This document shows positions 24,849 through 34,122 of a DNA stretch of 55,918 nt, piece by piece. Position 1 is the stretch's first letter, and each line of letters begins with the position of its first letter. Made by a program: the position numbers and the translations under genes. Below the pieces are notes generated by a model. It saw nothing but the letters and a program-made list of their open reading frames with translations. It did not search any database and was not told the origin of the DNA. The stretch is from Bacilli bacterium (lineage in GTDB: Bacteria; Bacillota_I; Bacilli_A; RF39; UBA660): positions 1 to 55,918 of the forward strand of contig JAFUTV010000008.1 of assembly GCA_017484125.1 (NCBI GenBank), given 5' to 3'.

Positions 24849-27800
24849 ATGAAAAAAATAGTTGATGGAAATAACGCATGTGCTAATGTTGCATATATTT
24901 TTAGTGAGATTGCTTCAATTTATCCAATTACTCCATCATCACCAATGGCTAGTGAAATAGATAATTTAGCAAATAGTAGTGATAAGAAGAATTTATTTAA
25001 TGAAAAAGTAAGTGTAGTTGAGATGCAAAGTGAGGCAGGTGCTGCTGGAACATTGCATGGTGCACTAATAAGTGGTAGTTTAGCAACAACTTTTACTGCT
25101 TCTCAAGGATTACTTTTAATGATACCAAATATGTATAAAATAGCTGGGGAAGGTTTGCCAGGAGTAATTCATGTTGCTGCCAGAACTATTGCAACCCATG
25201 CTTTATCAATATTTGGAGATCATAGTGATGTATATTCTACAAGAGGAACTGGTTTTGCAATATTAGCATCAACAAATGTATTTGATGCACAAAATTTAGC
25301 AGCTGTTGCTCATTTATCTGCAATTAAAGCAAGTGTTCCGTTTTTACATTTTTTTGATGGATTTAGAACATCTCATGAAATAAATACAATTGAAAGTATT
25401 GATGAAAACAAGTTATTAAAACTAATAGATTATGATGCTATAAATGAGTTTAAGCAAAGAGCACTAAATGTTAACTGCAAATATCAAAGAGGAATGGCAG
25501 AAAACGAAGATATCTATTTTCAAAGTGTTGAAGCAAGAAATAAAGACTATGACAATACTATAGAAATTGTTAATAATTATATGCAAGAAATAAATAAAAT
25601 AATGAAAACTAATTATAAACCATTTAATTACTATGGTGATAAAAAAGCAGAGCATATAATTGTTGCAATGGGTTCTGTTTGTGACACAATAAAATTAGTT
25701 ATAGATAAATTAAATGATAGTGGAAAAAAATATGGATTAATTGAAGTACACTTATATAGACCATTTAGTAGTAAATATTTACTAGATGTTTTACCTAAAA
25801 CAGTTAAAAATATTGCAGTGCTTGATAGAGTTAAGGAATCAGGAAGTGTAGGAGAACCACTTTATTTAGATATTCTATCAGCTTTAAAAGATAAAAATAT
25901 TAATATAGTTGGTGGAAGATATGGATTATCTTCTAAAAATACTACACCTCAAGATATTTTTTCAGTATATAATATGTTAGAAACAGAACTCAAAAATAAT
26001 TTTACTATATCTATTGATGATGATATTACTAATTTAAGTTTAGATAAAGTAGATTTTGAATATGATAGTGATGATAAAGAAGTGTTAATATATGGTTTTG
26101 GAAGTGATGGTATGGTTTCTACTTCTAAAGATATATTAAAATTAGTAGGTAATAATACTAGTAATTATGTTCAAGGATATTTTGAATATGACAGTAAAAA
26201 ATCTGGTGGTATAACTTTATCTCATTTAAGAATAGGTACAAATCCAATAAATAAACCATTTTATGTAACATCTTTAGATTTATTAGTAATTACTAAAGAT
26301 AGTTATTTAAAAGAATTTGATATGTTTGATAAAATAAAAGAAAATGCTACAGTTTTAATTAATACAAGTAAGGAATCTAAAGCTTTTATTAATCTAATTC
26401 CAGATAATGTTAAGAAAATAATAAATGATAAAAAATTACGAGTATTATTAATTGATGCTGATAAAATAGCACTAGATAATAATATTAAGGGTAAAATTAG
26501 TAAAATAATGGAAGTTATTATACTTAAATTACTAGAATATGAAAACGCCTTGGAAGATGTTTCAAATAGTATTAAAAAGCAATTTAAAAATAAGGGGCAA
26601 GAAATAATAGATTCAAATCTAAATGCAATAAATAATTCTCTTGATAGTATTAAATTATTAAGCAGTAATTTACCTTCAACTAATCAAGAAATGGAAGATG
26701 ATAATAATATTTATGATGTTATTAAACATAGAAGGGGATATAATTTAAAAGTTAGCGATTTAATAGATTTTAAAAATGGAGTATTTCCAGGTGGTTTAAC
26801 AAAAAATGAAAAAAGAGCTACTGCATCAAGTGTAGCAAAATGGAATAGTGAAAACTGTATTGAATGTGGAATGTGTTCAATTGTATGTCCACATGCTGCA
26901 ATAAGACCATTTGTTGTAGATAAAAATACACCTAACTCTATTGAAATGATTGGCAATAAAGAATATAACTATCAAGTATTAGTTAGTGAAGCTGATTGCT
27001 TATCATGTGGTTTATGTATTAATGTTTGCCCAGGTAAAAAAGGCAATAAAGCATTAAGCTTTGGACAAATCACAATGGATAATAATGAATATGTAAAAGA
27101 TATGTTCGAAAATTATCAAAATCCTAAAGTATTAGATAAATATACACTAAAAGGAAGTCAATTAGAAAAACCTAAATTTGAATTTTCTGGTGCATGTGCT
27201 GGATGTGGTGAAACACCATACCTTAAATTATTGACTCAATTATTTGGAGATAAAGTGGTAATTGCTAATGCTACTGGTTGTTCATCAATTTATGGTGGCT
27301 CAGTACCATCAACTCCTTATAGTGTTGCATGGGCTAATTCATTATTTGAAGATAATGCTGAATTTGGTTATGGAATTAAATTAACATATAATAAAATGCA
27401 TAATAGAATTGTTGATATTATTAATAATTCTATAGATGCTGTAGATAAAGATATTAAAAAATTATATAAAGAATACTTAGATAATCAAAATGATTTTGAT
27501 ATTACTTTAAAAATATCTAATGAACTAAAAGATAAAGATATTCCTAAAGACTTAAAAGATTTACTACCTTATATGCCTGCAAGATCTGTATTTATTGTAG
27601 GTGGTGATGGATGGGCTTATGATATTGGCTTTGGAGGAATTGATCATGTTTTGTCTAGTGGCGAAAATGTTAATATTATAGTATTAGATACTGAAGTTTA
27701 TTCAAATACTGGTGGTCAAATGTCTAAGTCGTCACATTATGGTCAAGTAGCTGAATTTGCTAATATGGGTAAAAGAAGTCCTAAAAAAGATTTATTTAAG

Positions 27801-28217
27801 ATTGCAATGAATTATCCTAATTGTTATGTAGGAAGTGTTTCTTTAGGATCTAATTTCATGCAAACAATTAAAACGTTTAAAGAAGCTGAAAACCATGATG
27901 GACCAAGTATTGTTATCTGTTATAGTCCATGTGTTGAACAGGGAATAAAAGGTGGTATGTGTAATGCAACTAATGAACAAAAGTTAGCTGTCGATTGTGG
28001 TTATGTAACACTAATGCACTATAACCCAATTGAAGAAAAATTATATATTGATTCTAGAGAACCAGATTTTAGTAAATATAAAGATTTTTTAATGAATGAA
28101 GTAAGATATCGTTCACTAGTTACTAAAAATCCTGAACTTGCCAAAGAATTATTAGCTCAAAATATTAAGTATGCAAAAAAAAGATATGATGACTATATTA
28201 ATATAGCAAATAAATAA
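24849..28217 (+). CDS. nifJ: Pyruvate:ferredoxin (flavodoxin) oxidoreductase
   Basis: A single-chain enzyme of 1122 residues, slightly shorter than the usual 1170 or so. The N-terminal domain has SIYPITPSSPMA, EMQSEAGAAGTLHGAL and TFTASQGLL. Two 4Fe-4S motifs follow, starting at Cys670 (CIECGMCSIVCP) and Cys717 (CLSCGLCINVCP). The C-terminal domain has CAGCGE (Cys783), the thiamine-pyrophosphate site GGDGWAYDIGFGG (about residue 918), and the conserved EVYSNTGGQMSKSS. It converts pyruvate and CoA to acetyl-CoA, CO2 and reduced ferredoxin, the hallmark of anaerobic metabolism. TATAAT is at 24818-24823 and AAGTAGG precedes the start. PduL at 44311 can turn the acetyl-CoA into acetyl phosphate. 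Confidence 0.96.
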   Translation: MKKIVDGNNACANVAYIFSEIASIYPITPSSPMASEIDNLANSSDKKNLFNEKVSVVEMQSEAGAAGTLHGALISGSLATTFTASQGLLLMIPNMYKIAGEGLPGVIHVAARTIATHALSIFGDHSDVYSTRGTGFAILASTNVFDAQNLAAVAHLSAIKASVPFLHFFDGFRTSHEINTIESIDENKLLKLIDYDAINEFKQRALNVNCKYQRGMAENEDIYFQSVEARNKDYDNTIEIVNNYMQEINKIMKTNYKPFNYYGDKKAEHIIVAMGSVCDTIKLVIDKLNDSGKKYGLIEVHLYRPFSSKYLLDVLPKTVKNIAVLDRVKESGSVGEPLYLDILSALKDKNINIVGGRYGLSSKNTTPQDIFSVYNMLETELKNNFTISIDDDITNLSLDKVDFEYDSDDKEVLIYGFGSDGMVSTSKDILKLVGNNTSNYVQGYFEYDSKKSGGITLSHLRIGTNPINKPFYVTSLDLLVITKDSYLKEFDMFDKIKENATVLINTSKESKAFINLIPDNVKKIINDKKLRVLLIDADKIALDNNIKGKISKIMEVIILKLLEYENALEDVSNSIKKQFKNKGQEIIDSNLNAINNSLDSIKLLSSNLPSTNQEMEDDNNIYDVIKHRRGYNLKVSDLIDFKNGVFPGGLTKNEKRATASSVAKWNSENCIECGMCSIVCPHAAIRPFVVDKNTPNSIEMIGNKEYNYQVLVSEADCLSCGLCINVCPGKKGNKALSFGQITMDNNEYVKDMFENYQNPKVLDKYTLKGSQLEKPKFEFSGACAGCGETPYLKLLTQLFGDKVVIANATGCSSIYGGSVPSTPYSVAWANSLFEDNAEFGYGIKLTYNKMHNRIVDIINNSIDAVDKDIKKLYKEYLDNQNDFDITLKISNELKDKDIPKDLKDLLPYMPARSVFIVGGDGWAYDIGFGGIDHVLSSGENVNIIVLDTEVYSNTGGQMSKSSHYGQVAEFANMGKRSPKKDLFKIAMNYPNCYVGSVSLGSNFMQTIKTFKEAENHDGPSIVICYSPCVEQGIKGGMCNATNEQKLAVDCGYVTLMHYNPIEEKLYIDSREPDFSKYKDFLMNEVRYRSLVTKNPELAKELLAQNIKYAKKRYDDYINIANK

Positions 28218-28245
28218 AAAAGAAATGTTTTACATTTCTTTTTTT
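28216..28245. terminator. Bidirectional terminator
   Basis: AAAAAGAAATG-TTTTA-CATTTCTTTTT between converging genes. Confidence 0.8.
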
Positions 28246-30220
28246 ATTCATCTTCACTAAGATTTGAATCATTTGTAGTTGGCGTTTGATTTTCATTTTC
28301 ATTTTCATCTTGTACTTCTTCATCAGTAGTACTTTGATTATTTTCAACAGTTGGTTCTTGATATCTTGTTGGTGAAGTATTATTTATATATAATGTAACT
28401 TCTGAAATATTATTAATAAGTGATTTTTCTCTAACACTTTGAGCGGCTACATATCCAGCATTAACATTATTATTAAAGTAAGTATCACCTTCATCAACAT
28501 ATTTAATACTATAAGATAAATTATTTTCCTTACACCATTCAATTGCTGCTTCTTTTGTTTTTCCTTCTAGATTTGCCATTAAATATTGTACTCTAGTAGT
28601 TCTTAATTTTTCACCATATAATCTTGAAGTATAATTTTCATTGTAATCTATATCATAATTTTTATTTAAAGTTGCACTTTCTACCTCTAAATTAACTTTC
28701 ATCATTTTAACTATTTCATCAAGTGAATCTTTATAATATCCTAGTGCTGAAGTCATAGCTCTACCTGTCCAAACTGGTAGGGAATATGTTTCTAATACAG
28801 TTCTATTGATTGATACCGGTTCACCAGAACCACTTAATGAATTCATTACTATTTTTTTAGCAACATCATATATTGAAAGTATTTGATCACTTTTCATATT
28901 AGTATCCATGTTCTTTTGAATTGCGTTTAGTATCGATTCAAATTGCTCAAAAGATGTAATACTTTTTACTTCATTTGCAATTGCTGCAACTACTTGTTGT
29001 TGATGTTTTACTCTATCTAAGTCTGAGCCAATATATTGATGCCTATTTCTTGAATATGCTAAAGCTTGTTCACCATTTAATTTTTGTTTTCCAGGATCAA
29101 GACATACCATGTTTTTTCCAAATTTACGATCAGAGTTTTGTTCACAAACTTGTCCGTGATAATCAACACCATTATTAAAATTAAAGTATGGTTTTTCGAC
29201 ATCAACAGTAACACCACCTAAGGCGTTAACCAAATCAACTACACCCTTAAAATTAATCTTAACATAGAAATCTACTGTTATACCAGTTAAACTACTTATT
29301 GTTTGTATTACACAATTAGTTCCAGAAGCGGCAGATGAGTTTATTTTTGCCCAAGCATTGTTTCTACAAGCTATTGGAACATACGTATCTCTTGGAACAC
29401 TAAATACAGATGCTGTTAAAGTTTTAGGATTAAATGTTATAAGCATAAGTGTATCACCATTAAATGCTTGATTAGCATTAAGTCCATCTTTGTTTGAATC
29501 AACACCCATTAATAATATAGAGAAAGGTTCAGTAAGTTTTTTGTTAGTATATGAAACATTATCAACATTATTCATTTCTTCAGAATATTCATATATTACT
29601 TTAGTTTCTTTTCCTATTTTTTCAAATTGTTCTTCTGAAGAAAAGCGAAGTGCATAATTTCCTGAAACAACTACAGCTCCAATTTGTTTACTATATAAAT
29701 CACTTAACATTTGATAATAATCATCATAACGTTCAATCTCATTTGATAGAGAATGTTGCTTAATTAATTTATTACCAAGAATATAACCTTCAACATCATT
29801 ACTATCATTTATCATTCCTATTTTACTTGATGAATTAAATTCGCTATTTTTTAAAGTTACTAAATTAGATGTATATACTAATTTATCTTTACTAATACTA
29901 CTTATACCACTATAAATAGTTCCAATATAATAACTAGCAAAATCAAATATAGTTGCAAATAAACAAGTAAATACAATTAATATAATCATGGATTTATATT
30001 TTTTAGTAAATAAATTTACTAAACCTTTTAAAAACCAAAAAATTAACCATATACCAAATATTATTAATACAACTATTCTTATTGGAGTTTCAATCGAACT
30101 TAAATGTAATATATTAATAGTAAATATTATATAAGATATTAAATAAAATAATAAAGAAACTAGATATAATGCTAGAAATACTTTATTAGATTTTTTTAGT
30201 TTGTTAAAAAATACTTTCAT
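28244..30220 (-). CDS. LytR-CpsA-Psr (LCP) family wall-polymer ligase with PASTA-like domain
   Basis: The 658-residue protein begins with three or four membrane helices (residues about 12-125). The LCP catalytic domain lies near 225-440: SILLMGVDS, GDTLMLITFNPKT, FSVPRDTYVPI, ALGGVTVDVE, LNGEQALAYSRNRH, and DLDRVKHQQQVV. The Arg and Asp residues that bind polyprenyl-pyrophosphate substrates are present. A PASTA-like domain follows (GKTKEAAIEWCKENN ... AGYVAAQSVREKSL), then an acidic Asn/Glu/Thr tail. LCP proteins attach teichoic acids or capsule-type glycans to peptidoglycan at the outer membrane face. PASTA may bind peptidoglycan. The fusion to a PASTA unit is not universal in the family. 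Confidence 0.9.
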   Translation of the reverse strand: MKVFFNKLKKSNKVFLALYLVSLLFYLISYIIFTINILHLSSIETPIRIVVLIIFGIWLIFWFLKGLVNLFTKKYKSMIILIVFTCLFATIFDFASYYIGTIYSGISSISKDKLVYTSNLVTLKNSEFNSSSKIGMINDSNDVEGYILGNKLIKQHSLSNEIERYDDYYQMLSDLYSKQIGAVVVSGNYALRFSSEEQFEKIGKETKVIYEYSEEMNNVDNVSYTNKKLTEPFSILLMGVDSNKDGLNANQAFNGDTLMLITFNPKTLTASVFSVPRDTYVPIACRNNAWAKINSSAASGTNCVIQTISSLTGITVDFYVKINFKGVVDLVNALGGVTVDVEKPYFNFNNGVDYHGQVCEQNSDRKFGKNMVCLDPGKQKLNGEQALAYSRNRHQYIGSDLDRVKHQQQVVAAIANEVKSITSFEQFESILNAIQKNMDTNMKSDQILSIYDVAKKIVMNSLSGSGEPVSINRTVLETYSLPVWTGRAMTSALGYYKDSLDEIVKMMKVNLEVESATLNKNYDIDYNENYTSRLYGEKLRTTRVQYLMANLEGKTKEAAIEWCKENNLSYSIKYVDEGDTYFNNNVNAGYVAAQSVREKSLINNISEVTLYINNTSPTRYQEPTVENNQSTTDEEVQDENENENQTPTTNDSNLSEDE

Positions 30221-30387
30221 ACTTCGAACCTCACATTATCTTACATAATTATATTATAATAATGCAAATTTAACAAGTAATTTTATTATTTTAATAAACG
30301 TAGTTAACATAAATTATATTATGGATAAATTATGATGTAAAAATTATAAAAATGTTATATAATTTTATTAGAGAAGAGGAAGTAATT

Positions 30388-30849
30388 ATGTATATAAAAG
30401 AAGAATTAGAAAAGTATAAAGATAAAAATATTAGATTATATTTAGATATGGATGGTACAATAGCTCATTATGAATTAGGTAATGCCAATAACTATGACTT
30501 AAAAAGACCTTTATTAGATAGAATTAATAAAATTAAAGAAATAAATAGTTTGTTTCCTAATATTACACTTTATGTTCTTACAATATGCCATGAAGAAAAA
30601 AATATATTAGAAAAAAATGAATGGTTAGACAAATATTTACCTGAAGTAATAAAAGATAATAGAGTAATAATAATTAGAAATCCAAAGGGCAATGTTACTT
30701 CTGCAGAAAAGAAAAGAGATTATTTAAATAGTTTAGAAACAACTGATACTATAATACTAATTGATGATGATCCAAGAATATTAAATGCAATAAGAAAAGA
30801 TAATAAAAATAACGTAATTTTATATAAAGATAGTATATTATCTGATTAA
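30388..30849 (+). CDS. HAD-like hydrolase/phosphatase
   Basis: ATG 30388 is chosen because GAGGAAG precedes it; 153 residues. The HAD motif I is LDMDGT (Asp20, Asp22), motif II probably TICHEE (Thr), motif III a Lys in PKGNVTSAEKKRDYL, and motif IV IDDDPRIL. The size and pattern are like 5'-nucleotidase-type or small cap-less HAD phosphatases. Substrate unknown. It is a single gene between the LCP promoter region and a terminator. Confidence 0.75.
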   Translation: MYIKEELEKYKDKNIRLYLDMDGTIAHYELGNANNYDLKRPLLDRINKIKEINSLFPNITLYVLTICHEEKNILEKNEWLDKYLPEVIKDNRVIIIRNPKGNVTSAEKKRDYLNSLETTDTIILIDDDPRILNAIRKDNKNNVILYKDSILSD

Positions 30850-30877
30850 AAAAATGAACTAATATTTTCATTTTTTT
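30848..30877 (+). terminator. HAD gene terminator
   Basis: AAAAAAATGAA (30848-30858) with TTCATTTTTTT (30867-30877). Confidence 0.7.
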
Positions 30878-30930
30878 AATTAAAGACATATACTTGATTG
30901 ATTAACTTTTTGAAAGTTATCTATTAAAAG

Positions 30931-30955
30931 AAAAAATATTGCAATTGCAATATTT
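30931..30955 (-). terminator. Terminator of the 30954 gene
   Basis: Perfect 22-bp palindrome AAATATTGCAA/TTGCAATATTT with a minus-strand T run. Confidence 0.6.
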
Positions 30956-31328
30956 AATTAATTTCTTGTTCTATTTTTGATAATAATTTATTATTTGCTT
31001 CTTTTGTTAAATGTATTTTATCTTGAACAAAATCATCATCATTTAGTTCTATATTAACTACTTTAATATTATTATAATTTAATTCTAAATTATCTAGAGA
31101 AAAAATATATATATTACTTTCATCACATACTTTACTAATGGTTTCAAAGTTTTTACTATCAATTTCCATTTGTTTATCAAAAAGAAATACAATTTTTTTA
31201 TTTAATAATTTATCTTCTTTTTCTTTTTTTTGCTTTTGAATATATTCTAACTGTTTTTGTTTTATTTCTTCTTCTTTAATTTCTAGACTTTCTTTTAATT
31301 CTTGCATTTCTTTTGTAGGATCTTTCAT
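30954..31328 (-). CDS. Small protein, possibly the C-terminal piece of an SGNH-type hydrolase
   Basis: The 124-residue frame starts with a charged helical stretch (residues 1-45, mostly Lys and Glu). It then has an alpha/beta part ending DKIHLTKEANNKLL. The DxxHLT pattern is what SGNH hydrolases and OatA-type acetyltransferases show at their catalytic Asp-His end, but the N-terminal GDS block and oxyanion residues are missing. It may be a degenerate fragment or an unrelated small protein. The start has no clear ribosome binding site, which also favours a relic. Confidence 0.45.
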   Translation of the reverse strand: MKDPTKEMQELKESLEIKEEEIKQKQLEYIQKQKKEKEDKLLNKKIVFLFDKQMEIDSKNFETISKVCDESNIYIFSLDNLELNYNNIKVVNIELNDDDFVQDKIHLTKEANNKLLSKIEQEIN

Positions 31329-31374
31329 TACAATAAATTGAAATAACCCATAAATAATATTTATTTTAAATAAA

Positions 31375-31402
31375 AAACTCGAAACAATTTCGAGTTTATT
31401 TT
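31375..31402 (-). terminator. Terminator after tRNA-Gly
   Basis: AAACTCGAAA-CAA-TTTCGAGTTT, a perfect 10-bp stem, T run on the minus strand. Confidence 0.8.
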
Positions 31403-31406
31403 TTTA

Positions 31407-31480
31407 TGGAGCGGATGATGGGAGCCGAACCCACGTTATCAGCTTGGAAGGCTGAAGTTCTACCGTTGAACTACATCCGC
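31407..31480 (-). tRNA. tRNA-Gly (TCC)
   Basis: Acceptor GCGGATG/CATCCGC, discriminator T, encoded CCA. The anticodon stem TCAGC/GCTGA encloses CTTCCAA, giving anticodon TCC. The T-loop is TTCGGCT. Confidence 0.95.
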
Positions 31481-31501
31481 ATTTCTTTAATTACATGAAA
31501 T

Positions 31502-31529
31502 ATTATAACATAAATTTATAAAAATACAA
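31502..31529 (-). promoter_or_regulatory. tRNA-Gly promoter
   Basis: Minus-strand TTGTAT (31524-31529), 16-base spacer, TATAAT (31502-31507). Confidence 0.6.
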
Positions 31530-31645
31530 ACATTTTTTTAAAATATTTAACTTTACATTAATATTAGGATATTTTTAAGTATTTTGTCGAAGCTATTTAT
31601 ACTAATTTAATTATTATATATATTGTTTTTGAAAGGAAAGATTAT

Positions 31646-32284
31646 ATGAATAAAGAAATGTTAGAAAGTTTTGAACCTTTAATTAGAGCAATAGCCAGTA
31701 AATTTTATAATATAGAATATGATGATTTGCTCCAAGCAGGAAGAATAGGTCTAATAAATGCTTATCAACATTATGATAAAAATAGTAATACTAAATTTTC
31801 TTCTTTTGCTTACACATACATATTTGGTGAAATGTATAATTTGGCATTAACTTCAAAGAGTATTAAAACTAATAAGGATACTTTAAAACTATCAAAATTA
31901 ATAGAAAAAACTAAAATCTATTTAACACAATTATTAGGAAAAAGTCCTTCTATTGAAGAAATATCTTCATATTTAGAAATAGATGAATCAACTATTTATA
32001 ATACTATTAATGCATCTTTAAATATATTAAGTTTAGATAGAGATAGTGAAGAAGAAAATAACTTATATGATATATTATCTAAAGAAGAAGATAATGATAC
32101 TAAATTAGATATAGAAAGTTCCTTACAAGAATTAACAGATAAAGAACAAAATATAATTATGTATCGCTATTATAATGATTTAACTCAACAGGAAACTGCT
32201 AAAATAATGGGAATATCTCAAGTTAGTGTTTCAAGATATGAACAAAAATCTTTAAAAAAGTTAAAAAATGTAATGTCTTCGTGA
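31646..32284 (+). CDS. Sigma-70 family factor of sporulation type (SigF/SigG-like)
   Basis: ATG 31646 follows GAAAGGAAAG; 212 residues. Region 2 is at about 8-70 (PLIRAIASKFY, DDLLQAGRIGLINAYQHYD, FSSFAYTYIFGEM), region 3 at about 85-135 (LGKSPSIEEISSYLEID), and region 4 at 155-210 (LTDKEQNIIMYRYYNDLTQQETAKIMGISQVSVSRYEQKSL). The next three genes encode SpoVAC, SpoVAD and SpoVAE. In Bacillus sigF directly precedes the spoVA operon, so this is probably a forespore sigma factor. The anti-sigma pair spoIIAA-spoIIAB that normally comes before sigF is absent here. Confidence 0.75.
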   Translation: MNKEMLESFEPLIRAIASKFYNIEYDDLLQAGRIGLINAYQHYDKNSNTKFSSFAYTYIFGEMYNLALTSKSIKTNKDTLKLSKLIEKTKIYLTQLLGKSPSIEEISSYLEIDESTIYNTINASLNILSLDRDSEEENNLYDILSKEEDNDTKLDIESSLQELTDKEQNIIMYRYYNDLTQQETAKIMGISQVSVSRYEQKSLKKLKNVMSS

Positions 32285-32329
32285 ATAAATTAAAAAATAA
32301 TTCTTCATAATAATTATGGAGGATTTTTT

Positions 32330-32764
32330 ATGAATAAAAAAGAATATGAAAAGTTAGTAAAAAAATATAGTCCTAGTGAAGATAAATTAAAAAATGCTTT
32401 AATGGCTTTTGTATCTGGAGGAATTATTGGACTTATAAGTACAATTATTTATGTTATATTTTTAAAATTTGATATGGATAGTGTTACTTCAACAGCATAC
32501 ACTATTGTAATATTAATATTAGCTTCTTCAATACTTACTGGAATAGGATTCTTTGATAATCTTGTTGAGAAATTTAAATGTGGAATTATTATTCCAATTA
32601 CTGGTTTTTCTCATTCAATGACTTCTTGTGCAATAGATAATAAAAAGGATGGTTTTATTACAGGTTTAGGTAGCAACTTGTTTAAACTAGCAGGTAGTGT
32701 ATTATTATATGGTACTTTTTCTGCTTTTATTTTAGTTGTTATAAAGGTGATATTTAATGGCTAG
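32330..32764 (+). CDS. spoVAC: Stage V sporulation protein AC
   Basis: ATG 32330 follows TGGAGGA; 144 residues. After a short polar start (YEKLVKKYSPSEDKLKN) the protein has four hydrophobic helices with the SpoVAC hallmarks: FVSGGIIGLI, GIGFFDNLVEKFKCGIIIPITGFSHSMTSCAIDNKKDGFITGLGSNLFKLAG. SpoVAC is a membrane protein of the dipicolinic-acid channel that loads calcium-dipicolinate into spores and releases it at germination. It overlaps spoVAD by 8 bases. Confidence 0.93.
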   Translation: MNKKEYEKLVKKYSPSEDKLKNALMAFVSGGIIGLISTIIYVIFLKFDMDSVTSTAYTIVILILASSILTGIGFFDNLVEKFKCGIIIPITGFSHSMTSCAIDNKKDGFITGLGSNLFKLAGSVLLYGTFSAFILVVIKVIFNG

Positions 32765-33722
32765 TATGAAATTTAATAATGTTTATTTAGGTGATTCTTA
32801 TAGTGTTGCCAGTTCTTTAGAAGCTAAAGGAAATTTAAAAAATCTTGATTTAGTAATAAATGATTATTATTTTGGATTAAAAACATTTGAAGGTGCTGAA
32901 ATAAAAATGCAAAAAATAGTAGTAGATTATCTTTTACAAAATAATAATAATATTAAACTAATTGTTGGTGGCGATTTATCAAATCAACTTGCTATTACAG
33001 CTTTTATGGCTTCTCATTATAATATTTCATATCTTGGAATGTATTCTGCATGTGCAACATTTAATTCGGCAATAATTTCTTTAGCCTCACTTATAGATTT
33101 AAAAAAGATAAATAAAGGTATAGCAATTACTTCTTCACATAATAAAGTAGCAGAACGTCAATTTAGATATCCAATAGAATATGGCGCACCTAAACCTAAA
33201 AGAACAACATATACTGCTACTGGATCAGTTGGAGTTATTGTAACAAAAGAAAAAACTAATATAAGAGTTGAAAGTGCAACAATTGGTCAATCTATTAATT
33301 CTTCAATTAAAGATGCGTTAAATATGGGTGCTGTAATGGCTCCTGCTGCAGCCAATACTTTATACAATCACTTAAAAGAATTAAATATTGACATTAAATA
33401 TTATGATTTAATACTCACAGGTGACTTAGGTATTTATGGATCAAAAATATTTAAGGAATTATTAAATACTAAATATAATATTAAATTAAATAAACATATA
33501 GATGCAGGAAGTATTTTATATAAAAAAGAACAAAATCTATATGCTGGATCATCTGGCCCTGTTACACTTCCTTTAGTATTATTTAATAAAATATTAAAAG
33601 AAAAAAAATATAAGAAAATACTCTTAATTGCAACAGGATCTCTTCATTCTCCAACATTAGTTAATCAAAAAAATCCTATATGTGCAACAGCCCATGCAAT
33701 AGGATTGGAGGTAATAAAATGA
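32757..33722 (+). CDS. spoVAD: Stage V sporulation protein AD
   Basis: ATG 32757 follows AAAGGTG; 321 residues, close to the usual 335. The protein has the thiolase-like fold of SpoVAD (GDLSNQLAITAFMASHYNISYLGMYSACATFNSAI, ITSSHNKVAERQFRYPIEYG, and a final SLHSPTLVNQKNPICATAHAIGLEV). SpoVAD binds dipicolinic acid and assists the SpoVA channel. The order AC-AD-AE is that of other spore formers; spoVAA and spoVAB are not present. Confidence 0.93.
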   Translation: MASMKFNNVYLGDSYSVASSLEAKGNLKNLDLVINDYYFGLKTFEGAEIKMQKIVVDYLLQNNNNIKLIVGGDLSNQLAITAFMASHYNISYLGMYSACATFNSAIISLASLIDLKKINKGIAITSSHNKVAERQFRYPIEYGAPKPKRTTYTATGSVGVIVTKEKTNIRVESATIGQSINSSIKDALNMGAVMAPAAANTLYNHLKELNIDIKYYDLILTGDLGIYGSKIFKELLNTKYNIKLNKHIDAGSILYKKEQNLYAGSSGPVTLPLVLFNKILKEKKYKKILLIATGSLHSPTLVNQKNPICATAHAIGLEVIK

Positions 33723-34069
33723 TATATATTAATGCTTTTATATTAGTTGGATTAATATCTATGATAGGACAAATTATTTTGGATAATTCTAAACTTACAC
33801 CAGGACATATTACATCTATGTTTGTTAGTATTGGAGCATTACTTTCCTTTTTAGGATTATATGATAAGCTAATAGAATTTTCAAAAATAGGTTCTTCTAT
33901 TCCAATAACTTCTTTTGGTAATTTGCTTTATAAAGCAGCATTAGAGGGATATTATTCTAAGGGAATTATTGGAATATTTTCTAATATGCTTACTACAACA
34001 AGTGCTGGAATAAGTGCATCTATTATATTTGCATTTATAATATCAATGTTTTTTAATTCAAAAGACTAG
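33719..34069 (+). CDS. spoVAE: Stage V sporulation protein AE (AEb type)
   Basis: ATG 33719 follows TTGGAGG and overlaps the spoVAD stop; 116 residues. Four hydrophobic helices are visible, with LTPGHITSMFVSIGALLSFLGLYDKL and SSIPITSFGNLLYKAALEGYYSKGIIGIF, characteristic of SpoVAE. It is a membrane part of the dipicolinate channel with SpoVAC. A longer upstream start lies inside spoVAD and lacks support. Confidence 0.92.
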   Translation: MIYINAFILVGLISMIGQIILDNSKLTPGHITSMFVSIGALLSFLGLYDKLIEFSKIGSSIPITSFGNLLYKAALEGYYSKGIIGIFSNMLTTTSAGISASIIFAFIISMFFNSKD

Positions 34070-34085
34070 AAATAGTCTTTTTTTC
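34061..34085 (+). terminator. spoVA operon terminator
   Basis: AAAGACTA-GAAA-TAGTCTTT then TTTTT. Confidence 0.8.
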
Positions 34086-34122
34086 TTGATATAATTATTT
34101 CAAAAGAATAGAGGAGATTATA

